64,000 nt of DNA from Viridibacterium sediminicola (GCF_039631295.1 NZ_JBDIVE010000012.1:1-64000), one strand, 5' to 3'; shown: positions 34,506 to 44,973, numbered from the stretch's first letter. Made by a program: numbers and translations. The notes: a model not told the origin generated them from the letters alone.

Positions 34506-35468
34506 ATGAAATGGCTGATCAGCTGTCTGTTGCTATTGTTCGTCACGCTGAGCGCCAGCGCGCAAAGCCACACGGAAGAGAGCCAAGTCGACACCGGCAG
34601 CGGCGTGCTCTATGGCAGCTTGCAGCGCCCCGACACGGCGGCGCCCGGCCCCGTCGTGCTGATCATTGCCGGCTCCGGCCCGACCGACCGCGACGGCAAC
34701 TCGCCCCTGCTCAGCGGCCACAACGACGGCCTCAAACAGATTGCCGAAGCGCTCGCCAGCCAAGGCATCGCCAGCCTGCGCTATGACAAACGCGGCATCG
34801 CGCAGAGTCGCGCGGCACTCCCAAGCATGGCGACGCTGCGCCTGGACGACCTGGCCAATGATGCCGCCGCCTGGTTGCGCCAGTTGCGCAAGGACCGGCG
34901 CTTCAATGCAGTGTTTGTCGCCGGCCATAGCGAGGGCTCACTGCTCGGCATGCTGGCCGCCCAGCAGGTGCCTGTCGAGGGCTTCATCTCGCTCGCCGGC
35001 CCCGCGCAGCGCGCCTCGGACCTCCTGCGCCTGCAGATCAAGCCGCAGCTCTCAGCTGAAGACTTCAAGCAGGCCGATGCCGCACTGAGCGTGCTGGAAG
35101 CGGGCGGTACGCCCGAACTATGGCCCGCATCCATGGTTTCGCTGTTCCACCCCAGCCTGCATAGCTACGTGGTGTCGTGGATCCAGCGCGTACCGGCTCA
35201 GGAGCTGGCCCGCCTCGACGTGCCCTGCCTGATCATCCAGGGTACGCTCGATGATCGCGTGCCTCGCGGCGAAGCGCGCGCACTGCAAGCAGCGCGGCCG
35301 GGCGCCGAGCTGCTGATCGTGCCCGGCATGACGCACACGCTGAAACTGGCTGAAGCGAATCGCGACAGCATCATCCGCAGCTACCACGACGCAAGCATGC
35401 AGCCGCCACCGGCCATGCTCGATGCGCTGGTGAAGTTCATTCGCAGCCATCCCAAGCCGGGCGCCTGA
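34506..35468 (+). CDS. Secreted alpha/beta hydrolase
   Basis: 320 aa with signal peptide MKWLISCLLLLFVTLSASAQ. Hydrolase motifs are GSGPTDRDGNSP near 57 (oxyanion region), nucleophile GHSEGSLLG near 141, an Asp in LIIQGTLDDRVP and a late GMTHTLK His. It starts six bases after bioC. Substrate unknown. A BioH-like role is unlikely because the protein is predicted to be exported. Confidence 0.8.
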   Translation: MKWLISCLLLLFVTLSASAQSHTEESQVDTGSGVLYGSLQRPDTAAPGPVVLIIAGSGPTDRDGNSPLLSGHNDGLKQIAEALASQGIASLRYDKRGIAQSRAALPSMATLRLDDLANDAAAWLRQLRKDRRFNAVFVAGHSEGSLLGMLAAQQVPVEGFISLAGPAQRASDLLRLQIKPQLSAEDFKQADAALSVLEAGGTPELWPASMVSLFHPSLHSYVVSWIQRVPAQELARLDVPCLIIQGTLDDRVPRGEARALQAARPGAELLIVPGMTHTLKLAEANRDSIIRSYHDASMQPPPAMLDALVKFIRSHPKPGA

Positions 35469-35532
35469 CAGACCACGCATTGCGTGAATGCCGCAGGTTT
35501 AGGCTCATTGCATTTTTGTACGCCGATCTGTA

Positions 35533-35671
35533 GACGCGAAGGGCACGAAGAAAAAGCGAAGGTCCGCAAAGGAAAAGCAATTCATGCTTCCCTTTGCGGA
35601 CCTTCTGTCTTTATCTGCGGCCTTTGCGACGAAATATCCAGCGCTTAAAACCTGAATACGCCTTCAGTGCA
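35533..35671. repeat. Covarying hairpin repeat II, copy 1
   Basis: Inverted repeat with stem GGTCCGCAAAGG / CCTTTGCGGACC (about 35561-35602), outer imperfect arms (GCGAAGGGCACGAAG and GCGGCCTTTGCG), then a conserved tail CTGAATACGCCTTCAGTG. A second copy lies at 58584-58718, where the stem has a paired G-C to A-T change. No gene overlaps it. Confidence 0.75.
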
Positions 35672-35708
35672 CTGCACTAACGCAATGGGTAGCCTTTTCT
35701 GTCCTCAA

Positions 35709-36290
35709 TCAGGCACCACGCACCCAGCGTGCGGCGGTGTTGGCGACGCGTGCGCCGAACAGCTTGGCGGTTTCGAGGTCGCCCGGCAGCGGGCCTTCTT
35801 CGGGGCTGGAGTCGGACGGCGATTGCGCCATCAGGCCCGAGAACGAGGCGACGTAGTTGATGTCATTGCGCTGCGCCGCCTTGCTGTTGGACGGCATCAG
35901 GCCGGTACCGACCCAGACCATCGAATGCTGCTGCGAGAGCGTGAAGAGGTAGTGCAGGGTCGACAGCTTGTCGCCATTCATCGAGGCCGAATTGGTGAAA
36001 CCGGCTGCAATCTTGTCCTTCCATTGTTGGGTGAACCAGGGCTTGCTGGTGGCATCGATGAACTTCTTGAACTGCCATGGCACCGAGCCCATGTAGGTCG
36101 GCGCACCGAAGATGATGGCATCCGCTGCCTGCAGCTCGGCCCAGCCTGCTTCGGGCAGATTGCCTTCGGCATCGACAGCCAGCAGGCTGACGCTGGCACC
36201 GGCCACGCCGGCAGCACCGGCTTCAACCGCTTCGGCCAGCTTCTTGGTGTGGCCGTAGCCGCTGAAATACACAATCGCGATCTTGCTCAT
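35709..36290 (-). CDS. WrbA-like flavodoxin-fold NAD(P)H:quinone oxidoreductase
   Basis: 193 aa. The N-terminal FMN loop is YFSGYGHTKKLAEAVEAG and a second flavin contact is FGAPTYMGSVPWQFKKFID; TNSASMNGDKLSTL follows. Such enzymes reduce quinones by two electrons to limit redox stress. Related neighbours (dioxygenase, GST) hint at an aromatic or electrophile detoxification patch on the minus strand. Confidence 0.85.
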   Translation of the reverse strand: MSKIAIVYFSGYGHTKKLAEAVEAGAAGVAGASVSLLAVDAEGNLPEAGWAELQAADAIIFGAPTYMGSVPWQFKKFIDATSKPWFTQQWKDKIAAGFTNSASMNGDKLSTLHYLFTLSQQHSMVWVGTGLMPSNSKAAQRNDINYVASFSGLMAQSPSDSSPEEGPLPGDLETAKLFGARVANTAARWVRGA

Positions 36291-36389
36291 GAATCACTCC
36301 TTCTTGTTAGCTACTGCATAAGCGCCTTGCACGGCAAGGCAGACAAAGAAACGGCCGCCACGACGACGACAATGAAAACGACGACGGCA

Positions 36390-37169
36390 TCAATCAAAAC
36401 GATAGACGTCCATGGCCAATACGCCACCATCAAAACCACGGAAGGTGTTACGCGCCTGGTATGGCTCGCCCGCTGCGCCCAGCGCTGCAAACAAGGGCAG
36501 GAAGTGCTCCGGCGAGGGATGCGCGCGCAGCGCGTGCGGCGCCTGTGTCTCCCAGTCGAGCAACTCGTCGACGCGGCCCGCAATCAGGCGCGCATCGACC
36601 CAGTCGCGAAACTCTTCTGCATAGTTGCCATTGCCGGGCAGGCGCTGGGTGAAGAAATCGCGCAGGTTATGCGTCATGCTGCCCGAACCAATGATCAGCA
36701 CGCCCTCGCTGCGCAAGGTTTGCAAGGCACGGCCGACGGCCAGCAGATGGCGTGCGCCACGGTCGGACTGCACGGAGAGCTGCAGCACCGGCACATCGGC
36801 ATCCGGATACATATGCAAGAGCGGTACCCATGCGCCATGATCGAGCCCGCGTCGCGCATCCAGACCCGAACAGGTATCGGCTTCGCGCAGCAGGGTCTGC
36901 ACGCGCTCGGCCAGTGCAGGTGCGCCCGGCGCCGGATACTGGATGCGGTACAGCGCTTCGGGGAAGCCACCGAAATCGTGAATCGTCGGCAGCTCGGCAC
37001 CGCTGGTGAGCATCGGCACATTGGTTTCCCAGTGCGCCGAGACCATCAGGATCGCGCGCGGCTTGCCCAGCTCGGCTGCCAGGGCGCGCCAGCTGGCCGC
37101 GGCAGCGGTGTTCTCGATGGCGTGCATCGGCGAACCATGCGATATGTATAGGCTTGGCCACAGTTCCAT
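36390..37169 (-). CDS. LigB-type dioxygenase (DODA/YgiD family)
   Basis: About 259 aa from ATG 37169. Class III extradiol dioxygenase fold: the N-terminal PSLYISHGSPMHAIEN His, ILMVSAHWET with a metal His, LPTIHDFGGFPEALY, RGLDHGAWVPLLHMYPDADVPV and GSGSMTHNLRDF. Members open aromatic diols such as DOPA or oxidise other aromatics. It ends 99 bases from the wrbA-like gene and its ATG is two bases from the GST stop, suggesting one operon. Confidence 0.88.
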   Translation of the reverse strand: MELWPSLYISHGSPMHAIENTAAAASWRALAAELGKPRAILMVSAHWETNVPMLTSGAELPTIHDFGGFPEALYRIQYPAPGAPALAERVQTLLREADTCSGLDARRGLDHGAWVPLLHMYPDADVPVLQLSVQSDRGARHLLAVGRALQTLRSEGVLIIGSGSMTHNLRDFFTQRLPGNGNYAEEFRDWVDARLIAGRVDELLDWETQAPHALRAHPSPEHFLPLFAALGAAGEPYQARNTFRGFDGGVLAMDVYRFD

Positions 37170-37170
37170 G

Positions 37171-37896
37171 TCAGCTCCCTGCCTGTCTGATGGTTTGCGC
37201 GTCCTGGCCGAACAGCAGCTTGCGCGACTCTTCATTGACCGAGGGCTTGGCGCCCGAATTGACCTCCGCAGCCCGCGCATAAGCGCGCTGCGTCGCCGGC
37301 CGTGCGGCAATCGCCTCGAACCAGCGCTTCAGGTTGGGAAAATCGGCGAGATTCTGCTGCTGGCGCTCATGCGGCACGATCCACGGGTAGCTCGCCATGT
37401 CGGCAATCGAGTATTCCCCCGCGCCTTCGCCCGCGATGAAATCGCGGCCCGCCAGATGCTTGTCGAGCACGGCGTAGAGACGCGCCGTTTCCTTGATGTA
37501 ACGCTCCATCGCGTAGGGCAGCTTTTCCGGCGCGTACTGCACGAAATGGTGGTTCTGCCCGGCCATCGGCCCGAGGCCGCCCATCTGCCAGAACAGCCAT
37601 TGCAGCGCGGCGTTGCGGCCACGCAGATCCTGCGGGATGAAGCGGCCGATCTTGTCGGCCAGATAGAGCAGGATGGCGCCGGATTCGAAGATCGCGATGG
37701 GCTCGCCGCCGTCGACGGGCGCATGATCGACAATCGCCGGAATGCGGTTGTTCGGCGCGATCTTGAGGAACTCGGGCGCGAACTGCTCGCCCTTGCCGAT
37801 GTTGATCGGCAGGATGCGATACGGCAGGCCGCTCTCTTCGAGGAACAAGCTGATCTTGTGGCCGTTCGGCGTTGTCCAGTAATACAGATCGATCAT
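37171..37896 (-). CDS. Glutathione S-transferase (YghU/YfcG-like)
   Basis: About 241 aa; ATG 37896 has AGGAG six bases upstream. The thioredoxin-like half reads IDLYYWTTPNGHKISLFLEE, with NNRIPAIVD and FESGAILLYLADK. The helical half includes QWLFWQMGGLGPMAGQNHHF and SIADMASYPWI. YghU-type enzymes reduce organic peroxides with glutathione. It is divergent from a LysR gene that may control it. Confidence 0.88.
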   Translation of the reverse strand: MIDLYYWTTPNGHKISLFLEESGLPYRILPINIGKGEQFAPEFLKIAPNNRIPAIVDHAPVDGGEPIAIFESGAILLYLADKIGRFIPQDLRGRNAALQWLFWQMGGLGPMAGQNHHFVQYAPEKLPYAMERYIKETARLYAVLDKHLAGRDFIAGEGAGEYSIADMASYPWIVPHERQQQNLADFPNLKRWFEAIAARPATQRAYARAAEVNSGAKPSVNEESRKLLFGQDAQTIRQAGS

Positions 37897-38048
37897 TGCT
37901 TGCTCCTGTACAGATGGCGGTGCCATAGCGGGCACCTGATGATTTTGCATTCTGCTCCCTTGCGTCAGAGGGATAAAGAATATCGACAGCAATTCATTGT
38001 TTCTTTTTCGGGGATAATGATTGGCATACGCGTTCGCAGGAGTGAAGA

Positions 38049-38954
38049 ATGGATCGCTTTGAAGCCATGCAGGCCTTTTGCAAGGTCGTCGAGCAAGGCA
38101 GCTTTGCCGCCGCCGCCGAACGCCTGGACATCTCCACCTCGGCCGTCTCGCGTCTGGTCGCCCAGCTCGAAGCCCACCTGCAGGCACGCCTGCTCAATCG
38201 CACCACGCGGCGCACCAGCCTCACCGATGACGGCCGCGCCTATTACGAGCGCTGCCTGCAACTGATTGCCGACCTCGAAGAGGCCGAAGAACTGGTCGCC
38301 CACACGGGTAGCGCGCTGCGCGGCACCCTGCGCCTGACCGCCTCGATCGGCTTTGGCATCGGCCCGATGGCCGGCGCGCTGGCCGAGTTCTCGCGGCGCA
38401 ATCCGGCACTGAAAATCGATACTTCGCTGTCCGACAACCAGGTCGACCTGGTCGAAGCCGGCCTCGACATGGGCATCCGCATCGGCCAGCTCGGTTCGCA
38501 AAACGTGGTGGCGCGCACCATTGGTCGCACGCGCATCCTGATGTGCGCCTCGGCCGGCTATCTGGCGCAGCACGGCACACCGCAAACGCCGGAAGACATG
38601 GCGCAGCACAACTGTTTCACCTATGCCTACACGCCGGACAGCCATATGTGGCGCTTCCAGCACCTGGACGGGCGCAAGGCCGAGGTACGCATCAAGGGCA
38701 CCCACCACGGCAACAACAGCATGCTGCTGCGCGAACTGGCCTGTCAGGATCTGGGCATCGTGCGCGCGCCGGACTTCATCCTGCAAAGCGCGGTCGATCG
38801 CGGCGAGCTGGTCGAGCTGCTGCCGGACTGGACCGCCAACATGATCAATATCTACGTGATTTACCCCAGCCGCCGCCATCTCTCGGCCAAGGTGCGCGGC
38901 TTTGCCAACTTCCTGCAGGAATGGCTGGCCAGGGACGAGGCCAAGCCAGCTTGA
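38049..38954 (+). CDS. LysR-family transcriptional regulator
   Basis: 301 aa. The N-terminal winged helix reads MDRFEAMQAFCKVVEQGSFAAAAERLDISTSAVSRLVAQLE, followed by a linker helix and an effector domain (GTLRLTASIGFGIGPMAGALAEFSRR). It is CrgA/DhcR-like. The intergenic region to the divergent gst is about 150 bases. It probably regulates the gst-dioxygenase-flavoprotein group. Confidence 0.92.
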   Translation: MDRFEAMQAFCKVVEQGSFAAAAERLDISTSAVSRLVAQLEAHLQARLLNRTTRRTSLTDDGRAYYERCLQLIADLEEAEELVAHTGSALRGTLRLTASIGFGIGPMAGALAEFSRRNPALKIDTSLSDNQVDLVEAGLDMGIRIGQLGSQNVVARTIGRTRILMCASAGYLAQHGTPQTPEDMAQHNCFTYAYTPDSHMWRFQHLDGRKAEVRIKGTHHGNNSMLLRELACQDLGIVRAPDFILQSAVDRGELVELLPDWTANMINIYVIYPSRRHLSAKVRGFANFLQEWLARDEAKPA

Positions 38955-38961
38955 GCGCGAC

Positions 38962-40785
38962 TCAGCCCAGGCGTGCGAGCAGGCGCTGGCGGACTGCGTC
39001 GACGACGCCGGACCAATCGCCCGGCGCTTGCTGGCGGAACACGCTCAGGCTCGGATACCAGGGGCTGTCCTCGCGTTCGAGCAGCCAGCGCCAGCAGCCG
39101 TCGAAGCGATTGAGCAGCCACACTTCCTTGCCCAGCGCAGCGGCCAGATGCGCCACCGCTGTATCGACCGCAATCACCAGATCCAGCTGTTCGATCAGCG
39201 CGGCAGTATCGGCAAAGTCCTCCAGCGCTGCGCTGTGATCGATGATCTGCGGCCCCGCCCAGCCTGCCGCCTGCAGCGCGGCCAGTTCGGCCTCGGCCGC
39301 CGCGCCTTTTTGCAGGCTGTAGAAACTCGCGCCGGCCAGCTTGAGCGGCGCAAGCGCCTGCAGCGGAATATTGCGGCGCAGACCTGCGCGCCACACATCC
39401 GGCTGGCCCGGTCGCTCACCACCGGCCCACACCAGGCCGACGCGCAAGGCGTTGCGCTCACCCAGACGCTGCGCCCAGGTGGCGGCCAGGGCCGGGTCGC
39501 TGCGCAGATATGCCGGCGCCGCCGGTACGCTGGCCAGCGTCGTGCCCAGCGCCATCGGCAGGCTCAGCAGCGGGCAATGACAATCGTGCGCGGGCAGCGC
39601 GGCAGCCTCATCAAGCAGCTCGCTCACGCCATCCAGCGTGGCCAGCACGCGCAGCAAGGGCTGTGGCGCACGCAGGATCACACGGGCACCCTGGGCGGCG
39701 AGAAACACCGCGTAGCGGCAGAACTGCAGGGTATCGCCAAAACCCTGCTCGGCATGCAGCAGGATGCTGCGCCCGACCAGGGAAAAATCGCCGCGCCACT
39801 GCGGCCGATCGGTGAGCAGGCGCACCGCGCGCAGACTGCAGTCCCAGCGCCGCTCGTAGAGGCGCCAACCCGCCGCGTACTGGCCGCTGAGCAGGCAGAT
39901 CATCGCCTTGTTGAAATAGGCTTCAGGCTCTTCGGGCCGCCAGGCAATCGCCTGTTCGTAGCTGGCCATCGCCTCGTCCAGGCGCATCAGGCTGCGCAAT
40001 ACCACGCCACGGTTATTGCAGGCCGCAACAAAGTCCGGTTGCAGCGCAATCGCCATGTCATAGCTGGCCAGCGCTTCGTCCAGCTGTTCGAGATCGGCCA
40101 GCACATTGCCACGGCTGTAGTGCAGCACAGCACTGTCCGGCTGCAGGGCCAGGGCGGCATCGTAAGCGGCCAGTGCCGCCTGCGGCTGGCGCAGATCGTC
40201 CAGTACATGCGCATACTGATGATGCGCATCGGCGTTATCCGGCTGCAAAGCCAGCGCCTGCAGGCAATCCTGCAGCGCCTCGTCGAAACGACCGAGCATG
40301 CGCAAGGCATGGGCGCGCTTGTAGCAGGCCTCCGCGCGCTCGGCGAGCGCGTCGGGCGCCGCGATGATGGCGCTGTAATCCAGTAAGGCAGCCGCGAAAT
40401 CGCCCTGCTCGCTCCGCGCATTGGCGCGCTGCAGGTGGGCTGGCCAGTAGTCGGGCTGCACGGCAATCGCCTGATCGAAGCAGGCCTGCGCTTCCACCCG
40501 CTGCCCCAGCGACCACAGCACGAGGCCCAGATTGGTCTGCGCCTCGGCGTCCTCCGGTCGCAGCGCGAGCGACTGACGCAGGCGCAGCACGCCGGCCTCG
40601 ACCGCCCCGCTCTGAAACTGCGCCATGCCCGCCAGGCGCAACAGACTATGCGGTTCTGGGCTGGTCGCCAGCAGCGCTTCGTAAATCGCTAGCGCTTCAC
40701 TCAGCGCGCCAGCCTGATGCAGCAACAGCGCTTCGCGCAGCTGGGTCGCTGCGGCCTGTTCCGCGCTGCCTGCGCCGGTGTGCAT
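38962..40785 (-). CDS. TPR protein with C-terminal glycosyltransferase-like domain
   Basis: 607 aa. Residues 1-310 are about nine tetratricopeptide repeats (for example EAQTNLGLVLWSLGQRVEAQACFDQAIAVQP). Residues 320-607 resemble the GT9/GT41-like fold of TPR-glycosyltransferases: RSILLHAEQGFGDTLQFCRYA, LRVGLVWAGGERPGQPDVWR and DLVIAVDTAVAHLAAALGKEVWLL. Such proteins may glycosylate protein or cell-surface targets. No signal peptide. Function is inferred from the fold only. Confidence 0.82.
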   Translation of the reverse strand: MHTGAGSAEQAAATQLREALLLHQAGALSEALAIYEALLATSPEPHSLLRLAGMAQFQSGAVEAGVLRLRQSLALRPEDAEAQTNLGLVLWSLGQRVEAQACFDQAIAVQPDYWPAHLQRANARSEQGDFAAALLDYSAIIAAPDALAERAEACYKRAHALRMLGRFDEALQDCLQALALQPDNADAHHQYAHVLDDLRQPQAALAAYDAALALQPDSAVLHYSRGNVLADLEQLDEALASYDMAIALQPDFVAACNNRGVVLRSLMRLDEAMASYEQAIAWRPEEPEAYFNKAMICLLSGQYAAGWRLYERRWDCSLRAVRLLTDRPQWRGDFSLVGRSILLHAEQGFGDTLQFCRYAVFLAAQGARVILRAPQPLLRVLATLDGVSELLDEAAALPAHDCHCPLLSLPMALGTTLASVPAAPAYLRSDPALAATWAQRLGERNALRVGLVWAGGERPGQPDVWRAGLRRNIPLQALAPLKLAGASFYSLQKGAAAEAELAALQAAGWAGPQIIDHSAALEDFADTAALIEQLDLVIAVDTAVAHLAAALGKEVWLLNRFDGCWRWLLEREDSPWYPSLSVFRQQAPGDWSGVVDAVRQRLLARLG

Positions 40786-40797
40786 CAGCGCCTGCGC

Positions 40798-41571
40798 CTA
40801 GTTGGCCGTTGCGCGGCGTGCCTGTTGCCAGGCGCGCACGGCTTCGGAAGACTGGCTGAGGATGCGCGTGCGCAGATCTTCCGGCAGCGCGGCAGCGAGT
40901 GAAGCGAACAGCGATTGCGTGGTCTCCAGCGCCATGCCTTCGACGGCGATGCCTTGCGAGAGGCAGCGCATCTGGATCGAGGCCAGCGCATCGGCGATCA
41001 GCCGCCAGCCGTGCACCGGCATCTGGCCGAGCAGGGCCAGCATCATGCCGCCGAGCTGCTGCAGGATCTCATCGGCCTCCTCGCGCACATCGGCCGCCAC
41101 CATGGCATGCCACAGCGCCAGGTGCAGTTCGCGGCGCAACAGCACCTTGAAGTCGAAGGCGGCGGCTTCTTCCTCCTGCACGCGTTCAAAGAAGGCCTGG
41201 CAGTGCGCCTCTTCCTCAACGTCGATCTCGTCACGCAGGTAACCGACCAGCTCGCTGATGCCGCCCAGGCTGAGATTGCCGAAAGTCTGGCTGAAGGCCA
41301 GGCCCCACTGATCGAGGCCGCTGAGCAGCAGCGCCTTGCGCAGTGCCGTGCCCTCGCGGGTCGCCATCGCGGCCCAGCTGCCAAGGTGGGCGGCCAGCTT
41401 GGCCAGCGCCTGCTGGCGTGCCTCGCTGCTGGCCGTGCCCTCGGCACCGAGGCGGAAGGCCGTGGCGAACGATTCCTGCACCAGCCGCGCAGCTTGCTGC
41501 TGCACGTCACGCGGCGCCAGTTCGAGCAGCGCGTCTTGCGGCAGAGGGAAAGATTGGGGCGTGCTGTCCAT
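40798..41571 (-). CDS. Conserved-looking protein of unknown function
   Basis: About 257 aa from ATG 41571; a longer frame opens at 41643. Almost entirely helical and acidic-rich (DEIDVEEEAHCQAFFERVQEEEAAAF), with no signal peptide or membrane segment and no motif I recognise. It ends 12 bases before the TPR-glycosyltransferase start on the same strand, so the two are probably cotranscribed. It may be a partner or target of that enzyme. Confidence 0.65.
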   Translation of the reverse strand: MDSTPQSFPLPQDALLELAPRDVQQQAARLVQESFATAFRLGAEGTASSEARQQALAKLAAHLGSWAAMATREGTALRKALLLSGLDQWGLAFSQTFGNLSLGGISELVGYLRDEIDVEEEAHCQAFFERVQEEEAAAFDFKVLLRRELHLALWHAMVAADVREEADEILQQLGGMMLALLGQMPVHGWRLIADALASIQMRCLSQGIAVEGMALETTQSLFASLAAALPEDLRTRILSQSSEAVRAWQQARRATAN

Positions 41572-41723
41572 GCGCGCGGATTCCATCAGATTCGAAGCCC
41601 GCCATTGTGCCGTATTCGCCGCCAGCCTGCCGTGCTGCGCCATTTGTCACACTCGGCATGTCGCAGGACAGAACTACGGCACGCGCATTGCTTGTGCACC
41701 GCAAACAAGCAGGAGAAAAGTCG

Positions 41724-42023
41724 ATGGACAATCAACTGATACAACTGGTCGCGCGTCTGAAGATTCGTCTGCGTCAGGACCGCGGCTTTTCGGTCAATAC
41801 CCAGAAATTTTTCGCCGAACGCCCCTACGCCAGCCAAGTGCTTGATAGTGCGGAAGAGAGTGATGACGAATCACTGGTCAGCCTGGCGCTGGAAATCCGC
41901 GAACGGCTCGGCTGGATCGCCCAGCCCCTGGTCAGCCCCAGCCCGGCGACGCAAGCCGCCCCCGCCAGCGCCCCACACGCCGAGAAAGTACAGTACGTTT
42001 TCGGCGCCCGCTCCTGGGGCTGA
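41724..42023 (+). CDS. Small cytoplasmic protein of unknown function
   Basis: 99 aa; AGGAG eight bases before the ATG supports the start. Basic N-terminal half (LVARLKIRLRQDRGF), acidic middle (DSAEESDDESLVSLALEIRERLGW), low-complexity Ala/Pro tail. Followed by a Rho-independent terminator. It stands alone between divergent and convergent genes. Confidence 0.65.
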   Translation: MDNQLIQLVARLKIRLRQDRGFSVNTQKFFAERPYASQVLDSAEESDDESLVSLALEIRERLGWIAQPLVSPSPATQAAPASAPHAEKVQYVFGARSWG

Positions 42024-42047
42024 AACCCGTCAATTGCACCAAGCTTG

Positions 42048-42086
42048 CGCCGGCTGTCCGTCCAAATCGACCGCCGGCGTCTTTTT
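42048..42086 (+). terminator. Rho-independent terminator after the 99-aa gene
   Basis: CGCCGGC and GCCGGCG pair around an 18-base loop, followed by TCTTTTT, 25 bases after the stop codon at 42023. Confidence 0.7.
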
Positions 42087-42157
42087 GAAGCCCGCCGCCC
42101 GCTGAACCAGCCAAGCGCCAGCAAGCGGCAGATCGGCCCGCAGCACCACCCGCGGCC

Positions 42158-42325
42158 CTACTTCTTGCGCCCCATCAGCCCCGCCACACCGACGGCGATC
42201 AGGATCACCGGCCACCAGGTGCGCAGCAGCGCACCGATCAGGCGAAAACTCAGGATGTCGAGGTTGTGCAGCAAGAACAGCACCCCGACCAGGATCAGCG
42301 CCACAGATCCGCTACGTGATTGCAT
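42158..42325 (-). CDS. Small LiaF/DUF5668-like membrane protein
   Basis: About 55 aa from ATG 42325. Two membrane segments, VALILVGVLFLLHNLDI and WWPVILIAVGVAGLMG, match the short LiaI/LiaF-type transmembrane unit found in many small bacterial membrane proteins. A longer frame opens at 42373. Confidence 0.65.
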   Translation of the reverse strand: MQSRSGSVALILVGVLFLLHNLDILSFRLIGALLRTWWPVILIAVGVAGLMGRKK

Positions 42326-42498
42326 CGTCACACACCTCAAAGTCAGACAGGGCCCCACTCTGCCAGCCGTCACCGGCCGCGTCCAGCCATGAACTTGCGA
42401 CAGAACGCTTGATCACGCTCAAGAACTCCGCGCCAAGACCGTTAGCAGGAATAAGGCAGCTGCATAGGTGGCAGGCCACACGCCCCGGAGAAAGATAG

Positions 42499-42933
42499 AT
42501 GAACACCAAACACGCGTCGGCATTGCTCACCCGCCTGGCCGCCCCCCTGCTGGCTCTCGGTCTGCTGTGCAGTACGCTGCCTGCATACGCCAGCGGCAAG
42601 GGCGAAGGCGGCGGCGGTCCCGCGCCGATGACCTTCACCGCCAATATCGGCCCCTACGGCCCCGATACCCCTACAGGCGGCGGTGTGCTGCAAGTCACCA
42701 TGGTGCTGCAAACCGGCTCGCCCGAAGCGCAGCACGAAGTGGACACCTACAAGCCCAAGGTGACGCACCACATTTACCAGACCATCAGCAAATTCACGGT
42801 CAGCGAGCTGCGCGCGCCCAATGGCAAGGACAAACTGGTCGACGCCATCATCGACCGCCTCAACGCCGTGCTCAAACTCAAGCCCAAAGACGGCATCACC
42901 GACGTCTTCTTTACCAGTTTCATCGTCCAGTAA
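42499..42933 (+). CDS. Periplasmic FliL-like protein
   Basis: 144 aa with signal peptide ending near LPAYASGKGEG. The C-terminal half has FliL-like features: an LQVTMVLQTGSPEAQHEVDTYKPKVTHHI block and the terminal GITDVFFTSFIVQ, close to the FliL ending VYFTxFVxQ. Flagellar genes are not adjacent, so a FliL-like role outside the motor is possible. Confidence 0.65.
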   Translation: MNTKHASALLTRLAAPLLALGLLCSTLPAYASGKGEGGGGPAPMTFTANIGPYGPDTPTGGGVLQVTMVLQTGSPEAQHEVDTYKPKVTHHIYQTISKFTVSELRAPNGKDKLVDAIIDRLNAVLKLKPKDGITDVFFTSFIVQ

Positions 42934-43059
42934 GTCTTCGCCGCGCAGCGAACGCTGCGCCGCACCCCTCTGCTTCCCACGGCAGTGCCCGCCCGACGCC
43001 CCGAGTGGCGTCCGGGCGGGTATCCTTACGTCTTTCCCATTTACAACGGATCAGGACTT

Positions 43060-43149
43060 CCCAGAACCGCTTCCGGCTAGGCGTCGCCGACGAAGATAGT
43101 ACGAACGGTACAGCGAGGAGGCGCAACAACGCCGGAAGCGGTTCTGGGG
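43060..43149. repeat. Long hairpin element upstream of ettA
   Basis: CCCAGAACCGCTTCCGGC (about 43060-43077) pairs perfectly with GCCGGAAGCGGTTCTGGG (about 43131-43148) around a ~53-base loop. The loop contains a small GTAC-GTAC hairpin and GGCGTCGCC. It ends 18 bases before the ettA ATG, so it lies in the ettA leader. It has no T tract. It may be a mobile palindromic repeat or a leader structure. Confidence 0.65.
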
Positions 43150-43166
43150 AGTCCGCAAAAAGACAC

Positions 43167-44831
<1,665 letters not shown>

Positions 44832-44840
44832 GCACCGCCA

Positions 44841-44959
44841 CTCCCCTCTCCCGCTCGCGGGGCGCAGCAAGGATTTCGAGTTGCATGCAACTCGCTTGCG
44901 CAGCCGGTTGGCAGTGCAATGCCAACCGTGGGACGCGGAGCGGGGCTGGGGGAGAGGGC
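44841..44959. repeat. Structured ~120-bp repeat, copy B
   Basis: Same element as 4070-4189. Stem 1 reads GAGTTGCATGCAACTC, and stem 2 pairs GGTTGGCA with TGCCAACC. Three base pairs differ from copy A with both partners changed. It fills the gap between ettA and the zeta-toxin-like gene, ending 14 bases before its ATG. Confidence 0.85.
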
Positions 44960-44973
44960 AAGCCAGCTCATCT

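Noticed and set aside
35709..37896. Aromatic degradation operon (flavoprotein, dioxygenase, GST)
   Set aside because: Arrangement fits a detoxification group, but no ring-activating or downstream catabolic enzymes are present, so no pathway is claimed.
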